A stretch of DNA of 64,000 bases from Watersipora subatra (GCF_963576615.1 NC_088708.1:50517196-50581195); one strand, 5' to 3'; counted from the first letter of the stretch, positions 1 through 12,436 are shown. Notes: generated by a model not told the origin, from the letters alone. A program made the numbers and translations.

Positions 1-109
1 AGTTGACAAATTGATGATCATAACTTACAGGATTATGTGACAGTGCATCTAAGTCAGTTACAAGTCTATCTACACAGTTTATTAATAGCGTTAAACATAA
101 GGATGATTG
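1..109 (+). repeat. Fragment of the spacer repeat found inside the large inverted repeats
   Basis: This stretch begins like the sequence at about 4004-4110 (shared start agttgacaaattgatgatca) and resembles 45135-45300. It also matches the reverse complement of about 47790-47900 and 59045-59165. It looks like one end of a spacer copy lying outside the left arm, so the repeat family probably continues upstream of the window. No coding potential is seen. Confidence 0.7.
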
Positions 110-3100
110 CGCAAAATGTACAAACCATTAGGTTTCCTCTCCGTTGTAAAAAAGTGGCTCACAAGCAGAAAGTCATAGCAGAAATATACCACTCTGCATT
201 ATAAATTGTCATCAACTGGCTACTAGAGGTTCATACTCTTTGCACTATGTATTGCGCTATAGGAGTAAAACTAGACAAATGAACAGAAGGAGCAGGTACT
301 ATGATGAGCCCAGGTGTTAGGGAGCTTGTCTCATGTAAGGCATCAACTTATTAGAGATTTTATTTATTAGGCAGTAAATGCGCTGCCATGTTAAATATAA
401 TAACTTTAATCTATTTTTTGCAACAATAGGGAAGTCATTAGCTCATTGAACTTTTGAATGTCAAATAATGACAGGATTTTCCATAGATATATATATATAC
501 CTATATATAGGTTTATATATCTATGGGATTTTCAAATTCGCTGCTCAATAAGTCCTAAGGCAGCAGGTACACTGCTTTGTTGCAGAACACAAAAACCTCT
601 GCCTTAAAAGTTGACCTTTTGTAATTTATGTTAATGAAAACCATAAAAACTATCTCATTAGAGTTATGGCTATCAGTTTTAATGATCTTGCTTTGTTGAA
701 GAACAATTGAAGTTTTGCTCTAATGATAAGCTGAGGAAGTTGTCTATATCTAAGTCTTACTGAATTGTATGTATTATTTGCTGTTTATACATACAAGTCC
801 TATGAACTGAAGCATTATGATAGACAGCACTACACCAAAAAATAGACATTGATTAGGAAGAATTTTAATCAGCAAGTATCTATGAAGTTCTTTAAAGTGC
901 TGTAGTTAGGTTTGTGCTTAGTTTTGTTGAAAGCTATCCTGCATACTCGTAATTAAGAAATGAAGTGCAAACTCATTATGCAAGAACATACTGTAATTTT
1001 CAATTGGCAGGCAACTGATAGGCTAAAATTTCAACCAATTACTGACTAATGTTTTGAGTGGACAAGAAAATAGTTTTCGCTTCAGCCATAGATGTTGTTT
1101 CTTTTGAAGTATGTAAGATATAGTAAAATATCACATATGTCTAAGCTACGGCAACGCTGCCTAGCAACCTGTCAATAATGTTTTCACATATCATTAATAT
1201 CATGCAAGATGGCAAGGTGACAAGCTCATAATCAGTGACTTTCAAGATAAATATGCATTCACTCATTTATTGGCTTAAATCCATGCTCATGTGTAGAGTA
1301 GAGTTCTTTTCGCTAAACCTGTTAAGCAGACAAAGTTTGTAGCTAAATCAGTTATGCAATTATGACCACAATTCTTGCAAAGAAAAACAAGACAACTAGA
1401 AACTGACTTTCGTCATTTAATTTTCTTGGAGCTCCGTCTAACTTTTATATCAACTGCAAACTGCAACTGCATGCCACCAGCCATAACAAATATAACGTGG
1501 CCTAATATTACAAGACACTTACATTTCATATCTTAAGCTAAAACTTTGTACTTACATGGCTGACCAAAAAGCTGAATATCCCATCAGGTCATATTTTGAG
1601 TGAACAAAACAGTTACAATTTGGTGATGATAACACAAACAAGTTAACTCTATTTTTATAGCCGTCGTAGTTTAGAAAATACTCAAAAAATTTTGAGTTTA
1701 CTAAGTCCGTTTGGCCAAGATCACTAATTAAATATTTTTAAACCCATTTTCAACTTCTATTACTTTACGCTGGCTAATACTAAGACTATACGAATGTTTT
1801 GTAGAAACTCTAAAGGCCTACATATTGTTCCAATTCTTGCGTCTCATTGACTCATTAACTCTTTTTTGATGTAGTTAGCACCTGTCTAAAACGTGTACGG
1901 CAACAGGTGCTTTCAAGTTTCTAATAACACTGAGGTGAACACTTTATGAAACCCCAAGTCATGTGATAGATAACTACAAGCATATACAAACTGTGATTAT
2001 ATTTATAAAATCCAGTCAATTATTTATATGAAAGTTAATATACCCATCAAGATCACCTAAATGAGTTCAGTAGAAACATTTACACCAAACATTCGTATCA
2101 GGATTTACAGATGTTTATATGGTTATCTTCATGTTTTAAACCACAGCCAGTATCTAGAAACTTCTGACTTCATGCTCACTGATTGGTTAAAAATTTACCC
2201 AATGATATATTCATCTACTTGACATACATATGATACAAAAAAGACCTGTATTATTATTTTGTTTGAGTATTAACAGTTTTGTCACAGGAAGGCTAAAAAG
2301 AAAAAGGTATTACTCAGTCAAATTAACTTTATGCTGTGTGACTGCTTTGTTCAATGACAAAGTAGTTTACTATTTATGTCATATTTTAAAATCAAAAACA
2401 CGTCAGATTACTTTTGATTGGTTTTCAAGAAACATTCATCTAGTGCCCAAATGACAGAAGCAATACCAAAACTGTAAAGTAAGTGATGTATATGATTATA
2501 AGAATATTCAAGCACCAAAAAATTGCTCGCTTGCCTCATTTTAATGAACAGATTCTTTTGACAGAAAATAATCTATTCCAAGCTTCACCTTCTTCCATAC
2601 ACTTGAATATTGTTAGTTTTATGTAGTAATTTCATAAAATGTGATTAGTTTTTGCACACATTTTTACGACTCATATTCCATGTACAGTATTGCTTACTCT
2701 TTCCATCTGCACAATTTCTGCTTAGAATGTGGACTTAAGAATGAGCTTTTGGTAGATTTTTTATGCGTTCTTATATTAATTTCAATGAAAAACTGCTTCA
2801 TAATATAAATAAATCGCAATACAAACTTGATCTAGGAATTAATTACGTTGACAAGTTACAAAGTTCTAAATTACCAAAAATCTTGAAGTACAAATTCAAA
2901 GTAAAAAAAAATAATATGTCATAAGAGTAGAGCCTAAGAACCTATAAATTTTAATACAGCACCAAGCTATCACTTATTCATACATCTGAACACGCAAGCA
3001 TCACTTCAGTAAAATGAGCATTGTTTTAATTACAAAATGTTGCCACCAAGGTAGGGTGTAAGAATTCTTTAAATCGAATCAGTTAATTGCAGTAATGTAG

Positions 3101-3985
3101 TTATGACAAAAGAACTTGCTGTGGAATATAATTCTTTGTAAAAATTAAACTTCATGGTCAGTCAATTGAGATTAATCTATAAATAGATTTTTATTTTACA
3201 AGAGCAGCTAGCATTTAGCTTCCTGGCCGCAAGCGCTCAGTAGCAAAAGGGTTAAGACAGTAATATAGGATCTCTCAAAAATACTAAACAAGGTATTAGC
3301 GTTTTCTGCTGACTTACAGTAACTCAATTTCTTTTCTAATAGACATGTATGGAACTGAAGTGAGCTCATCCATTATTTAAACTAGTTGATATGTTGTTGT
3401 TTATATGTTAGTTCTTACTATTCTTATTATAGTTTTTATTATCTAAATGTTGTTCTTATCTTGTTTTTATTACAGGCGTTTAAAGTTTTATTTACCTCAG
3501 TACTATTATGAGCATGAAACCCTAGGTTAAGCGCCATCAGCCAATCAGAGACAAAAACTGCTTATATATATATCTTTGTTTTGTTAATTTGTTTGCTGTA
3601 GTTGTTTGAAAATTAGTAGAATAAAAGAATAAAAAATAGATATTAAATTTGTGTTTTTTATCTAGGCATTGTCGATTATGTTCGCTTGCATCTATAAAAA
3701 CATTTACTAATAATGTCTGGCTTATGTGTCTGTTACATATATAGAGGTATATCATAGCTTAGTGTTAGCTTTATTAAACTATAACACACATTTAAATTAG
3801 GTGAGATCGGATAGGCTAAGCCATTGTCCAATAACTGAGCATCATTTTTGAACAAACCAGGAAGCAGATGTTACTTAATCCACCAATGCAGTAAATTTTC
3901 TTCAGCCTAAAAGCAAATAAACTGATGATATCTGGTGGTAACGAGGAAGGGTTGCTTAGCAACCTCAAAAGAATGTCATAATAGT
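110..3985 (+). repeat. Left arm of a giant inverted repeat (low-copy family, forward)
   Basis: This block of about 3.9 kb is repeated in reverse complement at 5440-9235, with many small substitutions and indels. The outer edge starts near the shared word gcaaaatgtacaaaccatt. The inner edge ends just after a near-palindromic GTTGCTTAGCAAC at 3951-3963. Shorter copies occur at 43080-45115 (+), 47930-50280 (-) and 59195-61000 (-). I see no transposase or conserved domain. One ORF of about 75 codons (2230-2454) is also open in the opposite arm. It may be a large nonautonomous element or a segmental duplication. Confidence 0.8.
481..525. repeat. AT-rich hairpin
   Basis: The sequence starts ccatagatatata and ends tatatatctatgg, with a second small palindrome (acctatatataggt) at its centre. 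It would fold into a cruciform or hairpin of about 45 bases. Its counterpart in the opposite arm lacks this insertion, so it is either a recent insertion or a slippage product. Confidence 0.6.
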
Positions 3986-4287
3986 GTTAGATATTATAAA
4001 AAAGTTGACAAATTGATGATCATAACTTATAAGATTATGTGGAACTGCATCAAGTTTAGTTACAAGACTATTGACACAGTTTATTATTAGCGTTAAGATA
4101 AAATGAAGTAACTGTCAAAAGTTTAGCAAATTTTTATATACAAAAAAGAGTAGAGAATATTGCAACAAACAGATACATTTCAACATTTGACTCATTGTCT
4201 GCAGTAATTTTTAACTCTGCATTAATATTTAAATTCTAATAAACGTATCTATATATATATATAAATATAATGTAAAATCGAATCAGA

Positions 4288-4368
<81 letters not shown>

Positions 4369-5439
4369 GTAATAAATGTTACAACGATAGGTGAAGCGAT
4401 AATGGTTTATCCTACAGTGTCATAACCTAGTAAACAATCTCAGTCAACAATCTCAGAAGAGCAAAGCTTTCACCAACATTATTAGAAAATACAAAATTCC
4501 CCAGAAAACTATGAAATTCTTGTGAGATTCAACACTCTCTGTGTTCTTTCTGTGATTGCTGATGTGTTATCCATGTTTAACTTTCTAAGACTGTAGTAGC
4601 GAGTCCAGTAAATCAACAAGAAGTTTACAATTATTATCGGAAAATTATGATATTGTTCATTGACATAGTTCCTGATTCGATTTTACATTTTGCCTCACAT
4701 AGTTAATTTATCCTGCTTGAGTAATTTTACACAAGAGTAATCAATTATTGAAATATCAGAATGCTAATTGCATAAAGAAACTAAATTTCTCCGCATGTCA
4801 AAATGGATATATAGAGGTAAATTCAACGGAGTGCTGTGGCCATGTTGTGGTTACAAGGGCTAGTTTCAAAAGTATAGACATTTGAATATTAATTGTTTGT
4901 CGCTTTGAACAACAACAAACTATACTAATTACAGTTCTTATTTGCTGTATATAAGTTTAGTTGCATTTTCAAACTAGATGAAAAAATTACATAAACAGTT
5001 CATTTTACTGATACAATTTTTTCTTTCAACTTTTTGACAATTTTAATGTTTCAACCTTTTCAAGTGACCTTCTATGCCTGTAATAAGCTGGCTTTCGCAG
5101 AATTAAAAATCAAACTAAACACTAAATTCTAAATTCACTAAAATTTACAAAGTTATAACTCAAACTACCAACTACCAACAAACCCTTAATAATGTTGTTT
5201 ACTATCTTCATTATCTTTGATAGCGTTATTTATGCTATTAAACATAAACTGAATATCACAAAATAATAGTTTCATAATTGTTGAGTGAAAGTTTTAATGG
5301 TTTTAAAAAAAGATTTCTCAGAGTTTATATTTTAATGTAGAATTAAAATTAACTGTGGATAAAGAGCTGCATCTGCAATTTATCTATTTGTTAGAATGTT
5401 TCCTACTATCTTTTTTACATAAAGATTAGTTAGGCATTA
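3986..5439 (+). repeat. Spacer between the inverted arms (middle-segment family)
   Basis: This segment carries words shared with the middle parts of other copies. 4375-4440 resembles 21130-21190, 41855-41910, 46640-46700 and 56620-56690. 4505-4740 resembles 46755-46975 and 57925-58150. 4803-4880 resembles 58228-58300. It therefore belongs to the same low-copy family as the segments at 45.1-47.9 and 57.9-59.2 kb. No gene is seen. Confidence 0.7.
4291..4366. repeat. TA dinucleotide microsatellite
   Basis: An uninterrupted run of about 37 TA units. It is preceded by a copy of atgtaaaatcgaatcag, and the reverse complement of that word lies at about 4673-4690, so the tract sits inside a small inverted repeat. 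Its length probably varies between individuals and may be misassembled. Confidence 0.95.
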
Positions 5440-8400
5440 TTTTGAGGTTGCTAAGCAACCCCTTCCTCGTTACCACTCGATATCATCAGTTTATTTTCTT
5501 TTATGCTGAAAGAGATTTACTGCATTGAAAAATTAAGTAACATTTGCTTCCTTTTTTGTTCAAAAATGATGCTCAGTTATTGGATAATGGCTTAGCCTAT
5601 CCAATCTCACCTAATTGAAATGTATGTTAGAGTTTAATAAAGCTAATATCAAGCTGTGATATACCTCTATATATGTAACAGACACATATGCCAGACATTA
5701 TTGGTAAATGATTTTTTTTATAGATAGAAGCAAAGATATTCAACACTGCCTGGATAAAAAGCACAAATTTAATATCTAGTTTTTACCCTTTTATTTTAGA
5801 AAAAATTATTTCAGACAGATACAACAAAGAAATAAACAAAAAAAGGCATGAATAGGCAGTCTTTGTTTCCAATTGGCTGATTGAAACTTTTAAACTAGAG
5901 TTCCATGCTCATAATAGCATACAGTCCACTGTTTTTAGTCACTAGTATATAGTACTAAGGTGAATATTACTACAAACAAATGTAATAACAACAAGATAAT
6001 AACAACATAAAGATAAGAGCAACTATAATAACAATAAGAACTAACATATTAACAACAACATATCAACTAGTTTGAATAGTTGATGAGCTCACTTCAGTTT
6101 TGTACATGTCTATTAGAAAGGGAATTGAATTATTGCAAGTTAGCAGAAAATGATGATATCTTTTTAGCATTTCTGAGAGAGCCAGCAGTACTGTCTTATA
6201 GTTTAATATTAGTTGCTCTTGTAAAATAAAAATCTTTTGATAGATAAACTTCAATTGACTGGCCATAAAATTAAACTTTTACAAAGTATTATATTTCACA
6301 GCAATTTTTTTGTCATAACTGTATTTAATTATTAGATTTAAAGAATTCTTACACCCTTTTTATCATAGTGACAGCATTTGTTAATGAAAATGAAGCTAAT
6401 TTTGGTAAAATGATGCTTGTGTGTTCAGATGTATAAATAAGTGAAAGCTTGGTGCTATATCAAAATGTATAAGTTCTTAGGCTTTACTCTTATGACATTT
6501 TATAATCTTGTCTATTTATGACTTTGAAGGGATGTTTCAACCTTTCTGGTAATTTAGAACTTTGCAATGTAAACTTAATTCAATCGTAGAGCAAATTTGT
6601 ATTGCGATTTATTTGTATTATGAAACAGTTTTTTTTTATTGAAATTAATATAAGAACACATAAAAAATCTACCAAACGCTTATTATCAAGTCCATATCCT
6701 AAACAAAAATTATGTAAATAGAAATAGTAAGCAATACTGTACATGCAATAAGAGTAGTAAAAGTGTGTGCAAGAAATAATCATATTTTATTAACCTGCTA
6801 CATAAAAACAATATTCGAGAGTATGGAAGAAGGTGAAGCTTGAAATAGAATATTGTCAGCCAAAAAAATCTGTTCATTAAAATGAGACAAGCGAGGAATT
6901 TTTGGTGTTTGAATATTCTTATAATCATATACATCACTTACATGTACTTTAGAGTTTTGGTATTGCTTCTGTCATTTGAGCACTAGATGAATGTTTCTTG
7001 AAAACCAATCAAAAGTAATCTGACGTTTTCTTGATTTCAAAACATGACATAAATAGTCAACTACTTTGTCATTGAACAAAGCAGTCACACAGCATAGATT
7101 TAATTTTTCTGAGTAATACTTTTTTTCCTTATAGCCTTCCTGTGACAAAACTGCTAATAATAAAAAATAAAGAATACAAGTACTTATATTTTGTATCATA
7201 TGTATGTCAAGTAGATGAATATATCATTGGCTACATTGTTAACCAATCAGTGAGCATGAAGTCATAAGTTTCCAGATACTGACTGTGGTTTAAAACGCTA
7301 AACTGGCCATAAAAAAACACTTGTGGATCCTGATAGGTGCTTTTAATGAACTCATTTAGGTGATCTTGATGGGTATACTAACTTTCATATAAATCATTGA
7401 TTAGATTTTATAACCATAGCAGCAGTTTTTATATGCTTGTAGTTATCTATCGCATGACTTGGAGTTTCATAAAGTGTTCACCACAGTGTTATTAGAAACT
7501 TGAAAGCACCTGTTGCCGTACACGTTTTAGACAGAATCAAAAAAGAGTTAATGAGTCAATGAGACGCAAGAATTGGAACAATATTTAGACCTCTAGAGTT
7601 CCAACAAAAAAATTCGTATAGACTTAGTATTAGCTAGTGTAAAGTAATAGAAGTTGAAAATGGGTTTAAAAACAATTAATTAGTGATCTTGGCCAAACAG
7701 ACTTAGTAAACTCAAAATTTTTTGAGTATTTTCTAAACTACGACGGCTATAAAAATAGAGTTAACTCGTTTGTGTTATCATCTCCAAATTGTAACTGTTT
7801 TGTTCACTCAAAATATGACCTGGTGGGATATTCAGCTTTTTGGTCAGCCATGTAAGTAGAAAGTGTTAGCTTAAGATGTGAAATGTAAGTGTCTTGTAAT
7901 AATAAGCCACGTTATATTTGTTATGGCTGGTGGAATGCAGTTGCAATATGCAGTAGATATAAAAGTTAGACGGAGCTCCAAGAAAATTAGATGACAAAAG
8001 TCAGTTTCTAGTTGCCTTGTCTTTCTTTGCAAGAATTGTGGTCATAATTGCATAACTGATTTAGCTACAAACTTTGACTGCTAAACAGATTTAGCGAAAG
8101 AAACTTTACACATGAGCAGGCCAATAAATGAGTGAATGCATATTTGTCTTAAGAGTCACTGGTTATGAGCTTGTCACCTTGCCATCTTGCATGATATTAA
8201 TGATATGTGAAAACATTATTGACAGGTTGCTAGGCAGCATTGCCATAGCTTAGACATATGTGGTATTTTACTATATCTTACATACTTCAAAAGAAACAAC
8301 ATCTATGGCTGAAGCGAAAACTATTTTCTTGTCCACTCAAAACATTAGTCAGTAATTGGTTGAAACTTTAGCCTATCAGTTGCCTGCCAATTGAAAATTA

Positions 8401-9235
8401 CAGTATGTTTTTGCATAATAAGTTTGCACTTCATTTCTTAATTACGAGTATGCTAAATATCCTTCAACAAAACTGTGCACAAGCCTAACTACAGCACTTT
8501 AAAGAATTTCATAGATATTTGTTGATTAAAATTCTTTTTAATTAAATTTTTATCATTTGGTGTAGTGCTGTCTATGCTTCAGTTCACAGAAATTAGATGT
8601 ATAAACAGCAAATAATACATACAATTCAGTAAGACTTGGATATAGACAACTTCCTCAGTATATCACTAGAACAAAACTTCAATTGCTCTTCAACAAAGCA
8701 AGAGCATTAAAACTGATAGCCATAACTCTAATGAGATATTTTTTATGGTTTTCATTAACATAAATTTCAAAGGGTTATCTTTAAAGGCAGAGGTTTTTGT
8801 GTCCTGCAACAGAGCAGTGTACCTGCTGCCTTAGCACTTATTGGGCAGCGAATTTAAAAATCCTGTCATTATATGACATTCAACAGTTCAATGAGCTAAT
8901 GATTCCCTAAATGTTGCAAAATAAAAGATTAAAGTTATTATATTTAACATGGCAGCATGTTTGTTGTGTAATAAATAAAACTACATGTTCTAATAAGGTG
9001 ATGCCCTACATGAGACAAGCCCCCTAACACTTAGGCTCATCGTAGTACATACTCCTTCGGCCTATTTGCCCAGTTTTACTCATAGCGCAATGCTTAGTGC
9101 AGAGTATGAACCTCTAGCAGCCAGTTAATGACAATTTATGATGCAGAGCAGTATATTTCTGCTATGGCTTTCTGCTTGTGAGCCATTTGTGTACTATAGA
9201 GAGGAAACCAAATGGTTTGTACATTTTGTGTAATG
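5440..9235 (-). repeat. Right arm of the giant inverted repeat (reverse copy)
   Basis: This is the reverse complement of 110-3985. It begins at the inner GGTTGCTAAGCAACC motif (5446-5460) and ends near the shared tttgtacattttgtg word at about 9217. Matches run across the whole arm. Examples are 7500-7530 against 1890-1925 and 8160-8340 against 1070-1250. No transposase is recognised. Confidence 0.8.
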
Positions 9236-9821
9236 GAGATCATTTGTAATTTGATATCGAGTCATTGTGTACATATTCTTTGAATTTGAATAGATTTCTT
9301 GTACCACGACAAAATACGAGCGAGGCGAGTGTTTGTGAGCTTTATGATAAATGCATATGTGCACACAATTCCTAAAAATTATCCACCGACGGCCATACCC
9401 AAACCCTTGTACCGAAATCCAATCAAAAAATTTAACCATTTTACTATGGAGTCGTTCAAGTATAATAATGATACAACACCCATATAAACCTATTTAAATA
9501 TATTACCAAATCTTTGAAAAGTGCTGACAATATCCTAAAACTTACCCATATGATCGGATTATACATAACTAAAAAGATTAATTTGGCCTAAAACCGCCAT
9601 TAAAACCTGACAAGCCTTTTTAATCAAAATTAAGACCAGCCAATAAAGCGCCCATAAAGCCATCAACAGATAGTAGAACCATAAAGCCATCGACAGATAG
9701 TATATAGAACCATAAAGCCATGCGACAGATAGTAGAACCATAAAGCCATGCGCATTTAATGAGAAAAGCGTGCACATTTCACCAGTCTGTGGCTGAAATT
9801 ACCACTGGAATATCGTTTGTT
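9236..9821. repeat. Mostly unassigned sequence with a small tandem repeat at 9652-9752
   Basis: About four copies of a unit of 31-38 bases built around cataaagccat and acagatagta lie at 9652-9752. The short ORFs here read through the repeat and look like chance. I see nothing else I can name in this stretch. Confidence 0.6.
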
Positions 9822-10108
9822 GCTCTCTCTTCTCGAAAGAGTATAGTTCATATTGGAAAAAGTTTGTTTCCTGTTACAGCGGTAAAATATTGAGAATAGT
9901 AACTTTAAGATCTTGAGATTAGATTTTACTGAATGATACCTTTTCCTATTATTAGGGAAACTGAAAAATTTGCATACCTTCAGTAAAATCCAATTTCAAG
10001 ATCTTAAAGTTACTATTCATCGGCTCACACAAACCAACTCTCAATATTTTACCGTTGTAACAGGAAACAAACTTTTTTCAATATGAACTATACTCTTCCC
10101 TCTCTCGA
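9822..10108. repeat. Foldback element with arms of about 115-130 bases
   Basis: The left arm (about 9822-9934) and right arm (about 9979-10108) are reverse complements. Paired words include gagtatagttcatattg with caatatgaactatactc, and taactttaagatcttgaga with its complement. The loop is about 45 bases. The right arm has an extra run of about 20 bases around 10020-10040. It is best explained as a foldback MITE; no target-site duplication was identified. Confidence 0.75.
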
Positions 10109-10558
10109 GTTCAAAAGATTAATGACTTACTTGTTAACAACTTCGCTAGGGAGCGCATCACTCGATTAGCTATCAATGACCAAATCCTACAACGTAAAAG
10201 AGAGGAGACTAGACTGCGCAACCTTTAACAGAACACTGCACTTATCTAACAAAACTATTTCTATTATTTTCTATATGAAATTTTTCTAAACACTTTATAT
10301 GTCTCCTTTTCTATATTTCTATTATTATATATTTCCTTTGTTATTAGTTCGTATACAAAATACTTTACATATACTTATATAGGGCCTACATATAAATCTA
10401 TTTACAACATTATTCTATATCGTATACCATTATTCCATTTCTATTACTTTATATACAACTTTACATTCTCCATATACTTTCCATTCCCAACATGTCTAAC
10501 ATCTTTCTATACTTACACTTCACCTCTAAAATAAAACTTTTTCACCTTTATATATCTA
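10109..10558. other. AT-rich intergenic sequence, nothing recognised
   Basis: Pyrimidine- and AT-rich sequence (many tata, ttcc and cttta words) with no ORF, splice pattern or repeat boundary that I can support. Confidence 0.6.
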
Positions 10559-10783
10559 CTAGCTGCATTACCCGCCTACAGGAACAGATTCACGCACAGC
10601 ATAAGGTTTATTGAGAGTTGTCTTTCATACAACTCTAAATATGCAGTCTGAAATTGTTGCCCTGATGTATTATTATGTAAATTGTCTACTGAAATTGTTC
10701 CCCTGAATATGCATACACATATTACATGTCAATAATGTTGGGGAGAATAATGGAAAACTGCAATGTGTTTTACAGCTAGATGT
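10559..10783 (+). repeat. Direct repeat, first copy
   Basis: It begins ctagctgcattacccg and matches 11191-11396 over about 0.2 kb with small indels. Shared words include ggtttattgagagttgtctt and gtcaataatgttggggagaa. The pair brackets the GC-rich minisatellite at 10855-11130. This could be an element with an internal expansion or a tandem duplication. Confidence 0.8.
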
Positions 10784-10854
10784 GTGTAAAATCTAGTAAA
10801 TATTTTAGATTCATGCGTCTAGATTCATGTGTCCGTCCATTTTCGTCTATATTT

Positions 10855-11130
10855 GCAGTTGACAATCGAGCACTTCTGCCGCCGAGCCCCCGCCTTAGCT
10901 GACCAGTCTTTACTCGCCTTGCAGTTGACAATCGCGCTCTTGCACTCGCTTCGCAATCAATCGCTTCGCACGCGCAATCAATCGGCCCGCACCGCCTCGC
11001 AATCTATAGGCCCGCACCCGCCTCGCAATCCATCGCCGCGCAATCAATCGCCTAGCACTCAATCGCTTCGCAATCAATCGTCTCGCACTCGCCCACTCAT
11101 TCATCCGGAAAACCGCGCCTAGATACTCTC
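10855..11130. repeat. GC-rich CGCAATC-type minisatellite
   Basis: Degenerate tandem units made of cgcaatcaatcg, cctcgcaatc and cgcactcgcc words, strikingly GC-rich against the AT-rich surroundings. ORFs open on both strands here (Ser/Arg/Asn-rich on plus, Arg/Ala/Leu-rich on minus) as expected from a short-period repeat. I do not call them genes. Confidence 0.75.
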
Positions 11131-11190
11131 GCTGCACTTGGGCGAAAAAGGTCTCCCGCGCATCCCCGAGTGACGCAACGGCCCCAAACC

Positions 11191-11396
11191 GCTAGCTGCA
11201 TTACCCGTCCACGGGAAAAGATTCATGTACAGCAAGAGGTTTATTGAGAGTTGTCTTTCGTACTGTAAAACAACTCCAAATATGCAGTCTACTGAAATTT
11301 GTTGCCCCGATCACACTATGCATACACATATGCAGTCATATATGTCAATAATGTTGGGGAGAACAATGGAAATCTGCAATATGTTTTACAGCTAGT
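11191..11396 (+). repeat. Direct repeat, second copy
   Basis: This is the partner of 10559-10783. It starts gctagctgcattacccgtcc and ends near tgttttacagctagt. The two copies differ by scattered substitutions, so the duplication is not very recent. Confidence 0.8.
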
Positions 11397-11899
11397 CTAC
11401 AATGCATCAGTCTCAAACCACTCAAATCAGCGTTGCCCTATTTGTGTACAGAGAACTGATAATGAAATTGACATTGCTAGGCAAACTGAAGTGCTTCAAA
11501 CTGGCAGTATTGAAAAGTTTTGCATTTTCTAAAAATTATACAAAATATTTTGCTATCGCCAGCATTTGTTAAATGGAGACTACATGCTTAAAACACACTA
11601 ATTATAGCTCACCAGTTTTTCATCTATAGTCTGTGTTTTGACATGGTATATACAAACAGTAATGAGGTTGTGCCGATAAAATTTATATGTATAACAGCAC
11701 AGCCAGTATGATGTCAAGGCAGATACAGCATTAACACCTTACAATAATAAAACATAACGCCAACACGATAGCCTTTTTATGAAATACAATAAGGAAAACG
11801 AATGCATGAAAATATATATACACTGAAAGATATTTTAGAAAATGCTGCATGTGGTATAGCAGAACATGAAGAACATAGCATGACATAACAATAACACAA

Positions 11900-12050
11900 T
11901 GTTAGTTCGACGCAACACTTGCGGATAAACAACATTTTTTGTTTTTCTGTCGGGTGTATGAACAAACAGTTTTCAGCTTGTGCCTACTTTTGAGCAGGCG
12001 ATGTATAGCTGGTCATGGCTAAAGCAGGGTGACAGTAAGTCGATACCGGC
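11900..12050 (-). pseudogene. PIF1-like helicase C-terminal fragment (Helitron remnant)
   Basis: Read on the minus strand from 12050 to about 11905, the translation contains SPCFSHDQLYIACSKVG, followed by KTKNVVYPQVLR. This is the C-terminal end of PIF1-family DNA helicases as carried by Helitron transposons (the S-H-x-Q-L-Y-x-A-x-S-x-V motif VI region). A TGA codon interrupts the frame just after the motif, and nothing upstream of 12050 continues the helicase, so it is a 5'-truncated, dead fragment. The family call rests on motif recognition. I did not find Helitron ends. Confidence 0.8.
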
Positions 12051-12090
12051 TGCTCTCTTTTTTTTCACCATCGCTTAGCGCAACCCTCAG

Positions 12091-12216
12091 AGTACTCGTG
12101 CAAGTTATGTAGTAGTAAGTTACAGTAGGCCTACTCGTAGCTGGAAAAAAAATTAGTAACTCAGCTGCTGAAGGAAATGAACTTGTCCAACTATCATGAA
12201 CAGTGGCAAATCCAAC
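12091..12216 (+). repeat. Direct repeat, first copy (about 125 bp)
   Basis: It starts agtactcgtgcaagtt and ends with cagtggcaaatccaac. It is repeated at 12319-12436 with small indels. It lies between the helicase fragment and the small gene at 12.6 kb. Role unknown. Confidence 0.75.
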
Positions 12217-12318
12217 GTTATTAAGTAGTTGAGGTGTGGCAATTCATAGGCAATACAACATTGAATAAAAAGTACTAACCTTTTCGATGTAGAAACTTAG
12301 TAGGTAACACGCAGTAGC

Positions 12319-12436
12319 AGTACCCGTGCAAGTTCTGTAGTAGCTGTAGTTCTGTAGCACTCGTAGCTGGAAAAAAGCAAAAGTAACTCAGAAGGAAATG
12401 AACATGTTTACTATCACAAACAGTGGCAAATCCAAC
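12319..12436 (+). repeat. Direct repeat, second copy
   Basis: This is the partner of 12091-12216, sharing ctcgtagctggaaaaaa and aacagtggcaaatccaac. Confidence 0.75.

Noticed and set aside
10829-11137. Overlapping ORFs of 97 (+) and 75 (-) codons in GC-rich sequence
   Set aside because: Both are readings of a short-period CGCAATC-type minisatellite, open on both strands; no start context, domain or splice support.
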